From the NCBI GenBank assembly GCA_016202865.1, contig JACQNV010000025.1, forward strand, positions 1 through 21,345: a DNA stretch of 21,345 bases, written 5' to 3'. Positions 12,225-18,516 of this stretch are shown in pieces. This DNA is from Candidatus Aenigmatarchaeota archaeon (GTDB taxonomy: Archaea > Aenigmatarchaeota > Aenigmatarchaeia > QMZP01 > JACQNV01). How positions within the stretch are numbered: the stretch's first letter is position 1; the number at the start of each line of letters is the position of its first letter. A model generated the notes under the pieces. It did not search any database. It was given only the letters and a program-made list of their open reading frames with translations, and had not been told where the DNA came from. The position numbers were made by a program, and so were the translations under genes.

Positions 12225-13529
12225 ATGCCAGAAAAAGACAGCCCCAAAGAAGGAGATCTTGGTCAGACAGAAGTTGATAAAGTATTTGTTGAACATGGGG
12301 TGCCGGTTGGCGGAGCTCCAGTAGATGGCTCCCAACCAAATCCAGGTAGCGATATAGATGTTTCAGATCTAAAACTAAATCCAGAAGATGCAATTCAGTT
12401 GCAGAGGGTTTTAGCAGGCCATCAAAGCGGTGCAGTTCCAGAACCAGAAGCATCAGTTGTTATTGGGGAAGGTACTCCAGACGAAAGCGCACAGACAGAA
12501 GTGGATTTGACAATGGCTGATCGTGTGGGGTCGGATGTAGAAGAGCTTTTAGCTGCGGAAATGTCAGATGACGGTTATCAAGGTGTAGATCCAGCCGAAG
12601 TTGATGAAGCCCTGAGAGTGGCAGCAGAAGATCCTGATTTTGGTGTAGATCCAGCTCAAGTTGACGAAGCTGTGAGAGCGGCAACATCAGCGAACCCTGA
12701 AGCTTCTGTAATTTTTGATGATGGGGAAGATTCAGTGGGACCAGATGCACATGGCGCATATGAAGCAGGACTTGGTGATGGAGAGGCAGAAGAAGAACAA
12801 TTGGAAGTTGAATATACAGAAGCTGATTTCAGGAAAACGATGGCCAAAAAACACGGGACTAGAAGGCTTATGGCGATTTTTGATAGTTCGATTGGTGAAA
12901 GAAAGGCTTTTTATTCAGGTGATGATGATCCACCATGTTTACAAACAGGAGGTCAAGGGTCCCCAAATCTCGAGCTTTATCTTGGCCATATTTCTGTAAT
13001 TGGTGAAGATCATGGAAAATATCTTATTGGGGCTGATGGAAAATTCAAAATTAGTTTGGATGGCTGTACTGACACCATGCCTTTTAGGGACTTGAAAAAT
13101 ATAAGGGACTCTGTTGGCCGCTTGCAAAGGATGTTTTTGACATATCACGATTTATTGGACGAGACGCCAAATTTCCAAGGTGAGGAAACCATATTTTTAG
13201 ATGGTTCAACTTGCCTTGTGGGAGAAGATCCTTTGGAGACGGTTTATTCTGAGCTTTCCGACTTGCCAAAAAATAAGCTTCCGGGACATGAAATTGTAAC
13301 ACTTAATAATGACAAGCTTACTGTTGAAGTGTACAATCCTGGCAGCCTGCGCCCTCTACTTGAAGGAACTATAGAAAGAAGCGGTGGAATTGAGATCAGT
13401 ATTGGTTATTCTGGATACAAACCAATAGCTTTTGCAACAATTTCAAGGGGCCTCGATACATTGGAGCGCGCTTACAAAGCGTTCATCGGCCTTGATATAT
13501 CGGCAAAACCTGGCGTCGGAAACAGTTAA
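12225..13529 (+). CDS. Acidic two-part hypothetical protein with tandem 20-residue repeat
   Basis: This 434-aa protein is unrecognised. Residues 1-200 are very acidic, rich in Asp, Glu, Gly, Pro and Val, and probably disordered. They contain recurring motifs: QTEVD at 14-18 and 90-94, EASV(V/I) before acidic runs, and a tandem 20-residue repeat GVDPA-x-VDEA at about 120 and 140. Residues about 200-434 look globular (mixed alpha/beta) with no membrane segment, signal peptide or recognisable catalytic motif. It sits between primase and GINS, which in many archaea are direct neighbours, and has its own TATA box. A replication-associated role is only suggested by position. Confidence 0.75.
   Translation: MPEKDSPKEGDLGQTEVDKVFVEHGVPVGGAPVDGSQPNPGSDIDVSDLKLNPEDAIQLQRVLAGHQSGAVPEPEASVVIGEGTPDESAQTEVDLTMADRVGSDVEELLAAEMSDDGYQGVDPAEVDEALRVAAEDPDFGVDPAQVDEAVRAATSANPEASVIFDDGEDSVGPDAHGAYEAGLGDGEAEEEQLEVEYTEADFRKTMAKKHGTRRLMAIFDSSIGERKAFYSGDDDPPCLQTGGQGSPNLELYLGHISVIGEDHGKYLIGADGKFKISLDGCTDTMPFRDLKNIRDSVGRLQRMFLTYHDLLDETPNFQGEETIFLDGSTCLVGEDPLETVYSELSDLPKNKLPGHEIVTLNNDKLTVEVYNPGSLRPLLEGTIERSGGIEISIGYSGYKPIAFATISRGLDTLERAYKAFIGLDISAKPGVGNS
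12582..12701 (+). repeat. Tandem 60-bp coding repeat
   Basis: Two 60-bp units begin ggtgtagatccag at 12582 and 12642 and encode GVDPAEVDEAL and GVDPAQVDEAV. Differences are mostly at third positions in the first half, and the units diverge towards their ends, indicating an old in-frame duplication still under coding constraint. Confidence 0.7.
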
Positions 13530-13534
13530 CAGCT

Positions 13535-13552
13535 TCTTAAATCTTTATTCTT
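13535..13552 (+). promoter_or_regulatory. TATA-like region for GINS
   Basis: cttaaatctttattctta lies 20-37 bp before the ATG at 13572. Either half would start RNA within a few bases of the ATG, again leaderless. Confidence 0.4.
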
Positions 13553-13571
13553 AACAAACATTAGATTGCTT

Positions 13572-14066
13572 ATGCTAACCTACGAATCCATCAGGAAAAT
13601 AATTGATGAAGAAAAGGAGTCGCCAAATCTGACAAACATACCTGAAGATTTCTTTACCCAGGCCAAAGCATATTTAGCCAAAAAGTCTTCTGTGGACAAG
13701 GATGATTGGAGGTTGGAATCCGCCAAGAGGAGGCTTCAGGATATAATTGATATACGGGAGAAAAAGATTGTCAACATGGCGCTTTATGCTGCAAGATCCA
13801 AGACAACACAAGAAAACCTGACGCCAGAAGAGACTGTTTTTTTCAATTCATTACTGAACACAATAAAGGGCTTTAGGAAGGATGTTGACAGCATAATCGA
13901 AATAAAGGATGACTTGGTTGTTTTGAAAGAGGATATTGAGGAATTTGTGGGAATCAATATGAAAAATTACGGTCCATACAAGGCGGGTGATGTGGCAACT
14001 TTACCAAAGCAAAATGCAGAACTCCTTGTAAATAAGGGCATCGCCGAGAGGATACAGTCAAAATAA
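13572..14066 (+). CDS. GINS complex subunit (Gins51 type)
   Basis: The 164-aa protein has an N-terminal helical A domain (about 1-110) and a small C-terminal beta B domain, NMKNYGPYKAGDVATLPKQNAELLVNKGIAERI, the clear signature of archaeal Gins51 (Gins15), where the order is A then B. GINS joins MCM and GAN/Cdc45 in the replicative helicase and contacts primase. In many archaea gins51 is beside priS; here an acidic unknown gene separates them. The ATG at 13572 is preferred over an in-frame TTG two codons upstream, and it gives the usual LTYESIRKII start. Confidence 0.9.
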   Translation: MLTYESIRKIIDEEKESPNLTNIPEDFFTQAKAYLAKKSSVDKDDWRLESAKRRLQDIIDIREKKIVNMALYAARSKTTQENLTPEETVFFNSLLNTIKGFRKDVDSIIEIKDDLVVLKEDIEEFVGINMKNYGPYKAGDVATLPKQNAELLVNKGIAERIQSK

Positions 14067-14071
14067 ATATA
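14064..14071 (+). promoter_or_regulatory. TATA box for the AlaE-like gene leader
   Basis: TAAATATA overlaps the GINS stop codon. A start about 26 bp on, near 14093, would coincide with the 5' end of the structured element. Confidence 0.45.
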
Positions 14072-14087
14072 ATGGACTGTGAACCGG

Positions 14088-14168
14088 AGCCAGTTTCAGC
14101 TGGAAACTGATCATTCGGAATCGGTTTCGTTCCTCTACTGCAGGTTTCCACATAGAGATGAGATAAAT
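14088..14168 (+). promoter_or_regulatory. Structured leader upstream of AlaE-like gene (copy B of a repeated element)
   Basis: The core stem pairs GAAACTGAT (14103-14111) with ATCGGTTTC (14120-14128), then CGTTCCTCTACTGCAGGTTTCCA follows in the same order as copy A at 8159. The same GGAAAC strand can instead pair with CAGTTTC upstream (14091-14097, 7 bp) or, as TGGAAAC (14101-14107), with GTTTCCA downstream (14144-14150, 7 bp). Three mutually exclusive helices look switch-like. The region is open in frame with the next gene from a GTG at 14079, but the one-base length difference from copy A argues against translation. Confidence 0.55.
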
Positions 14169-14822
14169 ATGCGATATGTTAAGAAGGCCCTAGAAGGGTT
14201 GAGAGACAATATGGTTAACTCAACAGCAGTTCTGGTATGCACACATCCAATATACGCTTTCTTGGAGACAGGCGCCTTTAAAATGACTCACCAAGTGTCT
14301 ATAAATGCAAGGTACAATGTGACCATGCTTATGTATGGTGGCTTAGGTTTGGGACTCACATATGGCAGAAAATTGTCAAGGCAATTTTTCAACATTACAG
14401 ACAAAACAAATGAGTGGACGCAGTTTGCGCACGACGCTCTTTACACCCTTGCAGTTAGTTTACCGATTAACCCACCATTTTATCTTTGGTCTGGGGAAAC
14501 AGATGTTAAAAAAATAGCCATAGGAACAGTTGTCAATAGTTGTGTTAGCGGGGTAATAGGTCCGATGCTAGGATATTTCATAGATGTTTATAGAGATCTT
14601 GTTGGAATAGAGAAATGCGAAAGACCAACCTATCCAAAAACTATCAAAAGTTTAAGACCTACAATTAAAAAGAGTTTGGCTGCGGGATTGGTTGCGGCTT
14701 CTATAGGACTCACAGCTGGTGTTTATTCCTTAACTCCTGATAAAGAGGATGTTGTTCAGATAGAGAATGCATCTAATAGTCCTCAGGATCAGGCAAAAGA
14801 GTTATATTCAAACGATTTCTAG
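14169..14822 (+). CDS. Putative AlaE-like membrane transporter
   Basis: This 217-aa protein has about five membrane segments (17-36, 48-66, 88-107, 116-140, 168-188). Its first four follow the order of the L-alanine exporter AlaE family (PF06610): R48-x-N50 entering helix 2 and a YG-R/K-x-L end, a D89-A-x-Y-T start to helix 3 with a proline-rich PINPPFYLWSG end, and a helix 4 with NSC..SGVIGPMLGYFID-YRDL, close to the family's GxxYGYFLDxxR ending. The resemblance is from memory of the family and needs a profile search. An extra C-terminal helix and polar tail (168-217) are not in bacterial AlaE. The gene splits GINS from L44e and has a structured leader. Confidence 0.55.
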   Translation: MRYVKKALEGLRDNMVNSTAVLVCTHPIYAFLETGAFKMTHQVSINARYNVTMLMYGGLGLGLTYGRKLSRQFFNITDKTNEWTQFAHDALYTLAVSLPINPPFYLWSGETDVKKIAIGTVVNSCVSGVIGPMLGYFIDVYRDLVGIEKCERPTYPKTIKSLRPTIKKSLAAGLVAASIGLTAGVYSLTPDKEDVVQIENASNSPQDQAKELYSNDF

Positions 14823-14832
14823 GCAAAATCAC

Positions 14833-14842
14833 ATATTTAAAT
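14833..14842 (+). promoter_or_regulatory. TATA box for the L44e-S27e unit
   Basis: atatttaaat predicts a start near 14864 and a leader of about 12 nt. The predicted leader contains the 10-bp palindrome ATATCGATAT (14864-14873) directly before the ATG. Confidence 0.5.
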
Positions 14843-14875
14843 CTATACAATCCTATTTCATAGATATCGATATTT

Positions 14876-15160
14876 ATGAAAGCGCCAAAACTTGTGAATG
14901 CTTATTGCCCAAAATGCAGGAAGCACACACAGCATACAATGAAGCTGGTTAAGAAAAGGGCCAGAAGTAGCGCCAGGCCAGAATCGCAATCACAAAGAAG
15001 ATTTAAGAGAATAATGGCAGGATATGGTGGTTTCCCAAGGCCAAAACCGAAAGGAGAAGGAAAGCAGACAAAGAAGCTAAACATAGGTTTGATCTGTAAA
15101 GTCTGCAATAAACAGCACCAAAGAAAGGGGTTTAGAGCCAAAAAATTTGAGCTTGTATAA
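14876..15160 (+). CDS. rpl44e: Large ribosomal subunit protein eL42 (L44e)
   Basis: The 94-aa protein is a full-length L44e: KLVNAYCPKC start, basic KKRARSS, the RRFKRIMAGYGGFPRPKPKGEGKQTKK core, and a final CKVCNKQHQRKGFRAKKFELV. Zinc ligands are C11, C14, C74 and C77. It lies near the ribosomal E site. It is followed after 13 bp by S27e, the conserved archaeal order, upstream of aIF2-alpha. Confidence 0.97.
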   Translation: MKAPKLVNAYCPKCRKHTQHTMKLVKKRARSSARPESQSQRRFKRIMAGYGGFPRPKPKGEGKQTKKLNIGLICKVCNKQHQRKGFRAKKFELV

Positions 15161-15161
15161 T

Positions 15162-15167
15162 GGAGGT
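15162..15167 (+). promoter_or_regulatory. Shine-Dalgarno that sets the S27e start
   Basis: GGAGGT lies six bases before the ATG at 15174 and excludes the longer frame beginning at the TTG at 15147, which would overlap L44e. Confidence 0.7.
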
Positions 15168-15173
15168 TATAGA

Positions 15174-15338
15174 ATGACATCAGAATTTGTAAAGGCTAAA
15201 TGTAAAAAATGCAAGAACGAGCAGGTAGTTTTCTTAAAGGCATCTACAAAGGTGGTTTGCTTGGTTTGTAGCGAGCCTATTTTGGAATTGACAGGCGGAA
15301 AAGCAAACCTGTTGGCTGATTCTTTGGGTAGTGTTTAA
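15174..15338 (+). CDS. rps27e: Small ribosomal subunit protein eS27 (S27e)
   Basis: A 54-aa zinc-ribbon ribosomal protein: FVKAKCKKCKNEQVVFLKASTKVVCLVC, with ligands C10, C13, C29 and C32, followed by the conserved TGGKANL. Length and motif order match archaeal S27e. The internal start is fixed by a strong SD six bases upstream, so L44e and S27e are expressed from one transcript. Confidence 0.95.
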   Translation: MTSEFVKAKCKKCKNEQVVFLKASTKVVCLVCSEPILELTGGKANLLADSLGSV

Positions 15339-15347
15339 TTTTTAAGG
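15337..15347 (+). promoter_or_regulatory. TATA-like box for the 116-aa protein / aIF2-alpha
   Basis: aatttttaagg overlaps the S27e stop and predicts a start near 15368 with a leader of about 20 nt. It suggests that aIF2-alpha is not solely driven by the ribosomal-protein promoter. Confidence 0.35.
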
Positions 15348-15387
15348 CTTTGAGTTAAAGAAGAGATTACAATATCTAGCTTATAAT

Positions 15388-15738
15388 ATGATAAAGATTG
15401 AAGGCTCGCAAGTGGTGGATTCTAAAGGAAGAAAATATAATCCTAGGGACGACCTTTCAGAAGAAGAGTTGTCTGTATATGTTGAATTAAAATCTAGGTT
15501 GATGGCGCGAGGACAAGCTGAAGAGACTTTTATTACAGATAAAGAAGACGAGTTATATACTAGGCTGGAAACAGATCAAGGAGTAGTTGCCCTTGACTTG
15601 GATTTAGTCCCTGAAGCACTCGAATATGAAGCTCATGTATATCTGGAAGGTGGAAATGCAGACAGGCAAAAACATTTCGATTATCTAGCATCTGCTTTGG
15701 GTTTAGAAGCTGAGGACCCCCAAGAGGATCGTTTATGA
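15388..15738 (+). CDS. Hypothetical 116-aa acidic protein coupled to aIF2-alpha
   Basis: This unrecognised protein begins MIKIEGSQVVDSKGRKYNPRDDLSEEE, a short beta-like start, followed by acidic helical segments and an acidic tail (LGLEAEDPQEDRL). It has no cysteines and no membrane segment. The stop overlaps the aIF2-alpha start by 4 bp (ATGA), so ribosomes finishing it probably start aIF2-alpha. The usual S27e-aIF2-alpha adjacency is interrupted by this gene. It could be a lineage-specific translation-associated protein; only the context supports that. Confidence 0.7.
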   Translation: MIKIEGSQVVDSKGRKYNPRDDLSEEELSVYVELKSRLMARGQAEETFITDKEDELYTRLETDQGVVALDLDLVPEALEYEAHVYLEGGNADRQKHFDYLASALGLEAEDPQEDRL

Positions 15739-16499
15739 TTAAAGAAGGATATCCGAACAGGTATGAGTTGGTTGTTTGCAAAATAACAAAGATTGATCCG
15801 CATTCTGCAACTGCAGAGATGATAGAATACAAAAAATCAGGTTACATACACGCGAGCGAGGTTGCAAAACGATGGGTCATCAACATCAAAGAATTCTTAA
15901 AAGAAGGCCAGTATGTTGTTTGTAGGGTAATGGATGTTGACCGGTTCAAGAACACGATTTCTCTTTCTGTTAAAAGGGTTGACCATGCAGAAGGCCAGAG
16001 GAAAATGAATGAGTTTAAAAGAGAGCTTAAAGGCGAAAAAATGCTCGAGCTCATGGCAAAAACCATAAACAAGACAATGGTCCATGTCGATAAAGAAATA
16101 AGGTCAATAATAACAGAGGAATTTGGGACAGCATCAAAAATGTTCGAACTGGCTTTCAAAAATCCGGAGATTTTGAAGAAGAAGGGGATGCCTAAAGCAT
16201 GGGCAGATGCGATCCTTGATGTGGCTCAAAAAAGCTTTACAGAAAAAGTACATGAGATAAGGGCCAAAATGAAAATTGTTTCTTACAGGCCAGATGGAGT
16301 TGAAGTGATTAAGAAGACATTGTTGGAAGTGCCAAAGGGGGTCGAGGTCAAGTATATTTCAGCGCCAAACTATTTGCTGATCACGAAAAACACAAATCAC
16401 AAAGAGCTTAAAGCCACGATTATTTCTGCTGCAGAAGGAATTGTGAAAAAAATCAATGCAGACGGCGGAGAAGCCAGTTTTGAATTGGTGGAGAATTAA
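15735..16499 (+). CDS. eif2a: Translation initiation factor aIF2 subunit alpha
   Basis: The 254-aa protein has an S1 OB-fold domain (about 8-85: ELVVCKITKIDPHSATAEMIEYKKSGYIHASEV and VVCRVMDVDRFKNTISLSVKRVD), a helical middle domain (about 90-175) and a C-terminal alpha/beta domain (about 180-254) that binds the gamma subunit. The heterotrimer delivers Met-tRNAi to the small subunit. It follows L44e and S27e as in many archaea. Nop10, which usually comes next, is not found; an unknown minus-strand gene converges instead, and the two stop codons share a TTAA. Confidence 0.95.
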   Translation: MIKEGYPNRYELVVCKITKIDPHSATAEMIEYKKSGYIHASEVAKRWVINIKEFLKEGQYVVCRVMDVDRFKNTISLSVKRVDHAEGQRKMNEFKRELKGEKMLELMAKTINKTMVHVDKEIRSIITEEFGTASKMFELAFKNPEILKKKGMPKAWADAILDVAQKSFTEKVHEIRAKMKIVSYRPDGVEVIKKTLLEVPKGVEVKYISAPNYLLITKNTNHKELKATIISAAEGIVKKINADGGEASFELVEN

Positions 16500-16969
16500 G
16501 TCCTGAGTCCCCTTTCATCATTGTGCCTTTGAATTTCTATAAGACCTTCAGCGTTTTTTAGAAGGTCGGTATACTCTTCATGCGCATCTGGTAAAGCGTT
16601 TGAGGAAGCGAACTTTATATTCCCAACCCTTTTTAGGCGCTCTATTTCTTCTGAAAGTTGGACAAGTTGAGCATTTCCAATAACCCCGCCGCGATAATAT
16701 TCTCCTATATTTCTCAAAGCTCTAACAGAAAAGTATGCGTAATCTTCTATGGTCGGCGCACTGCAAGCGCATGCCAGATCTGCATATATTCCCAAAAGTG
16801 TCCTGTTAACTATGTCTTTCTCTCCGCCAAGATCACTTGGTCTCTGACAAGAAAATCCGTAGGCCCTGACATACAGCCCCTCTGTATAATTGAGTTTAAT
16901 CAATCCTATTAACTCGTCGCCAGTGAGCCGAAGGTCCTCTTGTGGAATAAATGGTCTCCAACTTGACAT
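16496..16969 (-). CDS. Hypothetical 157-aa helical protein under a palindromic operator
   Basis: This soluble, probably mostly helical protein has no recognised family. Visible features: N-terminal SSWRPFIPQEDL, a central YADLACACSAPTIEDYAYFSVRALRNIGEYYRGG with three cysteines in the first half of the protein (about 40-72), and a C-terminal charged helix (VQLSEEIERLKRVG). No signal peptide or membrane helix. It is probably leaderless, with a TATA-like box 25 bp before the ATG, and carries a TATAACA-N-TGTTATA palindrome a further 25 bp upstream, the same arrangement as the 229-aa gene at 20592-21281. It converges on aIF2-alpha with a 4-bp overlap. Confidence 0.75.
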   Translation of the reverse strand: MSSWRPFIPQEDLRLTGDELIGLIKLNYTEGLYVRAYGFSCQRPSDLGGEKDIVNRTLLGIYADLACACSAPTIEDYAYFSVRALRNIGEYYRGGVIGNAQLVQLSEEIERLKRVGNIKFASSNALPDAHEEYTDLLKNAEGLIEIQRHNDERGLRT

Positions 16970-16988
16970 CTTGAGTATTGATGGAAAA

Positions 16989-16997
16989 TGTTATATT
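16989..16997 (-). promoter_or_regulatory. TATA box / half-operator of the 157-aa gene
   Basis: On the minus strand this reads AATATAACA, about 25 bp before the ATG at 16969. It doubles as an inverted copy of the palindrome half-site (TGTTATATT on the plus strand, matched by AATATAACA at 17010-17018). Confidence 0.5.
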
Positions 16998-17011
16998 CTT
17001 GTCCTGTTCAA

Positions 17012-17026
17012 TATAACAATGTTATA
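17012..17026. promoter_or_regulatory. 15-bp palindromic operator, copy 1
   Basis: TATAACA-A-TGTTATA is a perfect odd-centred palindrome centred about 25 bp upstream of the TATA-like box of the minus-strand gene. The same sequence with a central G occurs at 21325-21339 at the same relative position. Confidence 0.65.
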
Positions 17027-17053
17027 CAGCTTCATCTTCTTATTAAAAATAAA

Positions 17054-17086
17054 GTTTATACATACTCTATGGTCATTGAAAGGAGG
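17054..17086 (+). promoter_or_regulatory. TATA box and Shine-Dalgarno of the SRP54 leader ORF
   Basis: gtttatacat (17054-17063) is a TATA-like box, and AGGAGG (17081-17086) a strong SD, ten bases before the ATG at 17097. A preceding AT-rich stretch (17040-17052) could also serve as the promoter. The SD is well placed for the small ORF and not for SRP54. Confidence 0.5.
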
Positions 17087-17094
17087 GTTAGAGG

Positions 17095-17178
17095 TCATGT
17101 CTCATTGGATATGTAGTGACATGAGACATCTCTTCAACAATATAATAGGAGATGAAGAAACCGGATATGATATTCCGG
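17095..17178 (+). promoter_or_regulatory. Triple-hairpin leader of SRP54
   Basis: ATGTCTCAT (17097-17105) pairs with ATGAGACAT (17121-17129), burying the small ORF's start codon. An out-of-register alternative pairs TCATGTC (17095-17101) with GACATGA (17118-17124). CATCTC (17127-17132) can pair with GAGATG (17149-17154), competing for the end of the first stem. CCGGA (17161-17165) pairs with TCCGG (17174-17178) just before the SRP54 start. Confidence 0.45.
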
Positions 17179-17198
17179 CAGGTTCCCTATGGTCTTAG
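17097..17198 (+). CDS. Possible 33-aa leader peptide overlapping SRP54
   Basis: An ATG ten bases after a strong AGGAGG opens a 33-codon frame (MSHWICSDMRHLFNNII..., ending DIPAGSLWS) whose stop lies 10 bp inside the SRP54 gene. SRP54 has no good SD of its own, so its translation may depend on ribosomes leaving this frame. The same DNA can fold into three hairpins, so it may be a regulatory leader rather than a functional small protein. No family is recognised. Confidence 0.5.
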   Translation: MSHWICSDMRHLFNNIIGDEETGYDIPAGSLWS

Positions 17199-18514
17199 AC
17201 AAACTGGGTTCGAGCCTTAAAGACACATTCAAGAAAATTGCAGGTCTTGGGGTTGTTGATAAAGAAGCTGTGGAAAGGATCGTTTTAGATTTACAGCGGT
17301 CCTTGTTGCAGGCAGATGTTGATGTGCTCCTTGTATCCAACCTCTCAAAAAACCTAAAAGAAAAAATCCTGAAAGCAAAACCGCCTGCTGGGCTTACACT
17401 AAAAGAATTTTTTATCAAAACTCTATACAATGAATTAGTCTCTTTTTTGGGTTCTGAAAGGGGGGAACTGGAGCTAAAAAAACAAAAAATATTGCTTGTT
17501 GGTTTATTCGGTTCTGGTAAAACAACTACAGCCGGTAAGCTTGCTAAATGGTTTAAAACAAGGGGTTTGTCTGTTGGTTTAGCTGCATGTGATGTTCACA
17601 GGCCCGCAGCGAAAGAACAGCTAAAACAGATTGCAGAGCAGTTAGAGGCCAAAATTTATACAGAAGGAAAGAAAGCAGAAGATGTTGCCAAGTTCGCGCT
17701 GAAAAACTCAAAAGATGATATACTGATTTTTGATACTGCGGGAAGGAATGCCCTAGACAAGGAATTGGCAGATGAGCTGAGAAATTTGGGAAAACTTGTT
17801 CAGGCAGATGAAATAATTTTGGTGATTCCAGCTGATTTAGGCCAAGCCGCAAGAAAACAAGGCGAAGAGTTTGTGAAATTAGTTGGGATAACTGGAATAA
17901 TTGTTACAAAATTAGATGGAACAGCTAAAGGCGGTGGAGCCCTGTCAGCCGCTTCTGTGACAGGTGCAAAGGTTAAGTTTATCGGTGTTGGAGAAAAGAT
18001 GTCTGCATTGGAAGAATATGATCCCAATAGATTTGTTTCAAGGCTGATTGGTTATGGTGATATACAAGGGTTGCTGGAAAAAGCAAAGGAAGTTGGGTTT
18101 GACGAGAAGAAGGCAGAAAAAATAGCGAAAGGTGAATTCACATTGGAAGATTTCATGGAGCAAATCCAGTCAATGCAGAAAATGGGACCGCTATCTTCTC
18201 TAACAAGCATGATACCTGGTTTGTCCGGAGCAAAAATACCAAAAGAGCTTTTAGATGTTCAGGGAGAAAAAATGAAGAAATGGAAATTCATCATAAGCTC
18301 GATGACGCCAGAGGAAAAGCAAAATCCAGAATTAATAAAACAGGCGCGGGCACAGAGAATTGCGCGAGGATCAGGATCGAAACCAGAAGACGTCAAGCAA
18401 TTGGTTAAAAATTATGAGAAAATAAAAAAGATGATGAAGATGGTGGGAGGAGGAAAAGGATTGAAACGAGGAAATCTCGCTCAAATGATGAAACAGATGG
18501 GAGTGAAGGTGTAG
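17189..18514 (+). CDS. srp54: Signal recognition particle protein SRP54 (Ffh)
   Basis: The complete 441-aa GTPase binds signal peptides and SRP RNA and delivers ribosomes to the membrane receptor FtsY. The N domain is about 1-90. The G domain has P-loop GLFGSGKT (105-112), DVHRPAAKEQL, DTAGR (182-186) and TKLDG-AKGGG (240-250). The Met-rich M domain (about 313-441) includes FTLEDFMEQIQSMQKMGPLSSL and the RNA-binding RIARGSG (390-396). The start gives the usual MVLDKLGSSLKDTFKKI. It overlaps a 33-aa leader frame by 10 bp and is followed by a ribosome-biogenesis-type GTPase after 2 bp. Confidence 0.97.
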   Translation: MVLDKLGSSLKDTFKKIAGLGVVDKEAVERIVLDLQRSLLQADVDVLLVSNLSKNLKEKILKAKPPAGLTLKEFFIKTLYNELVSFLGSERGELELKKQKILLVGLFGSGKTTTAGKLAKWFKTRGLSVGLAACDVHRPAAKEQLKQIAEQLEAKIYTEGKKAEDVAKFALKNSKDDILIFDTAGRNALDKELADELRNLGKLVQADEIILVIPADLGQAARKQGEEFVKLVGITGIIVTKLDGTAKGGGALSAASVTGAKVKFIGVGEKMSALEEYDPNRFVSRLIGYGDIQGLLEKAKEVGFDEKKAEKIAKGEFTLEDFMEQIQSMQKMGPLSSLTSMIPGLSGAKIPKELLDVQGEKMKKWKFIISSMTPEEKQNPELIKQARAQRIARGSGSKPEDVKQLVKNYEKIKKMMKMVGGGKGLKRGNLAQMMKQMGVKV

Positions 18515-18516
18515 AT

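Noticed and set aside
14099..14152. Box H/ACA guide RNA interpretation of the repeated element
   Set aside because: Copy B ends in ACA at 14150-14152, but copy A has AAG at the same place and neither shows a clear kink-turn, so the signature is not consistent.
14079..14168. N-terminal extension of the AlaE-like protein from the GTG at 14079
   Set aside because: The extension lies wholly in the structured element, has no hydrophobic or family-like sequence, and is frame-shifted relative to the copy at 8159. The ATG at 14169 gives the expected N-terminus.
15147..15173. Longer S27e from the TTG at 15147
   Set aside because: It would overlap L44e and ignore the strong GGAGGT placed six bases before the ATG at 15174.
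15563..15577. A third exact copy of GGCTGGAAACAGATC, shared with the structured element at 8159
   Set aside because: It lies inside the coding frame of the 116-aa protein and is not followed by the complementary stem or the TACTG/TCCA part. A single 15-base match in this length is compatible with chance.
16496..16499. Shared TTAA stop codons of aIF2-alpha and the convergent gene as a designed element
   Set aside because: Four shared bases are an expected outcome of compaction; no further structure suggests a special function.
17206..17216. GGTTCGAGCC resembling a tRNA T-arm near the SRP54 start
   Set aside because: It is within the SRP54 coding sequence and no acceptor, D or anticodon stems surround it.
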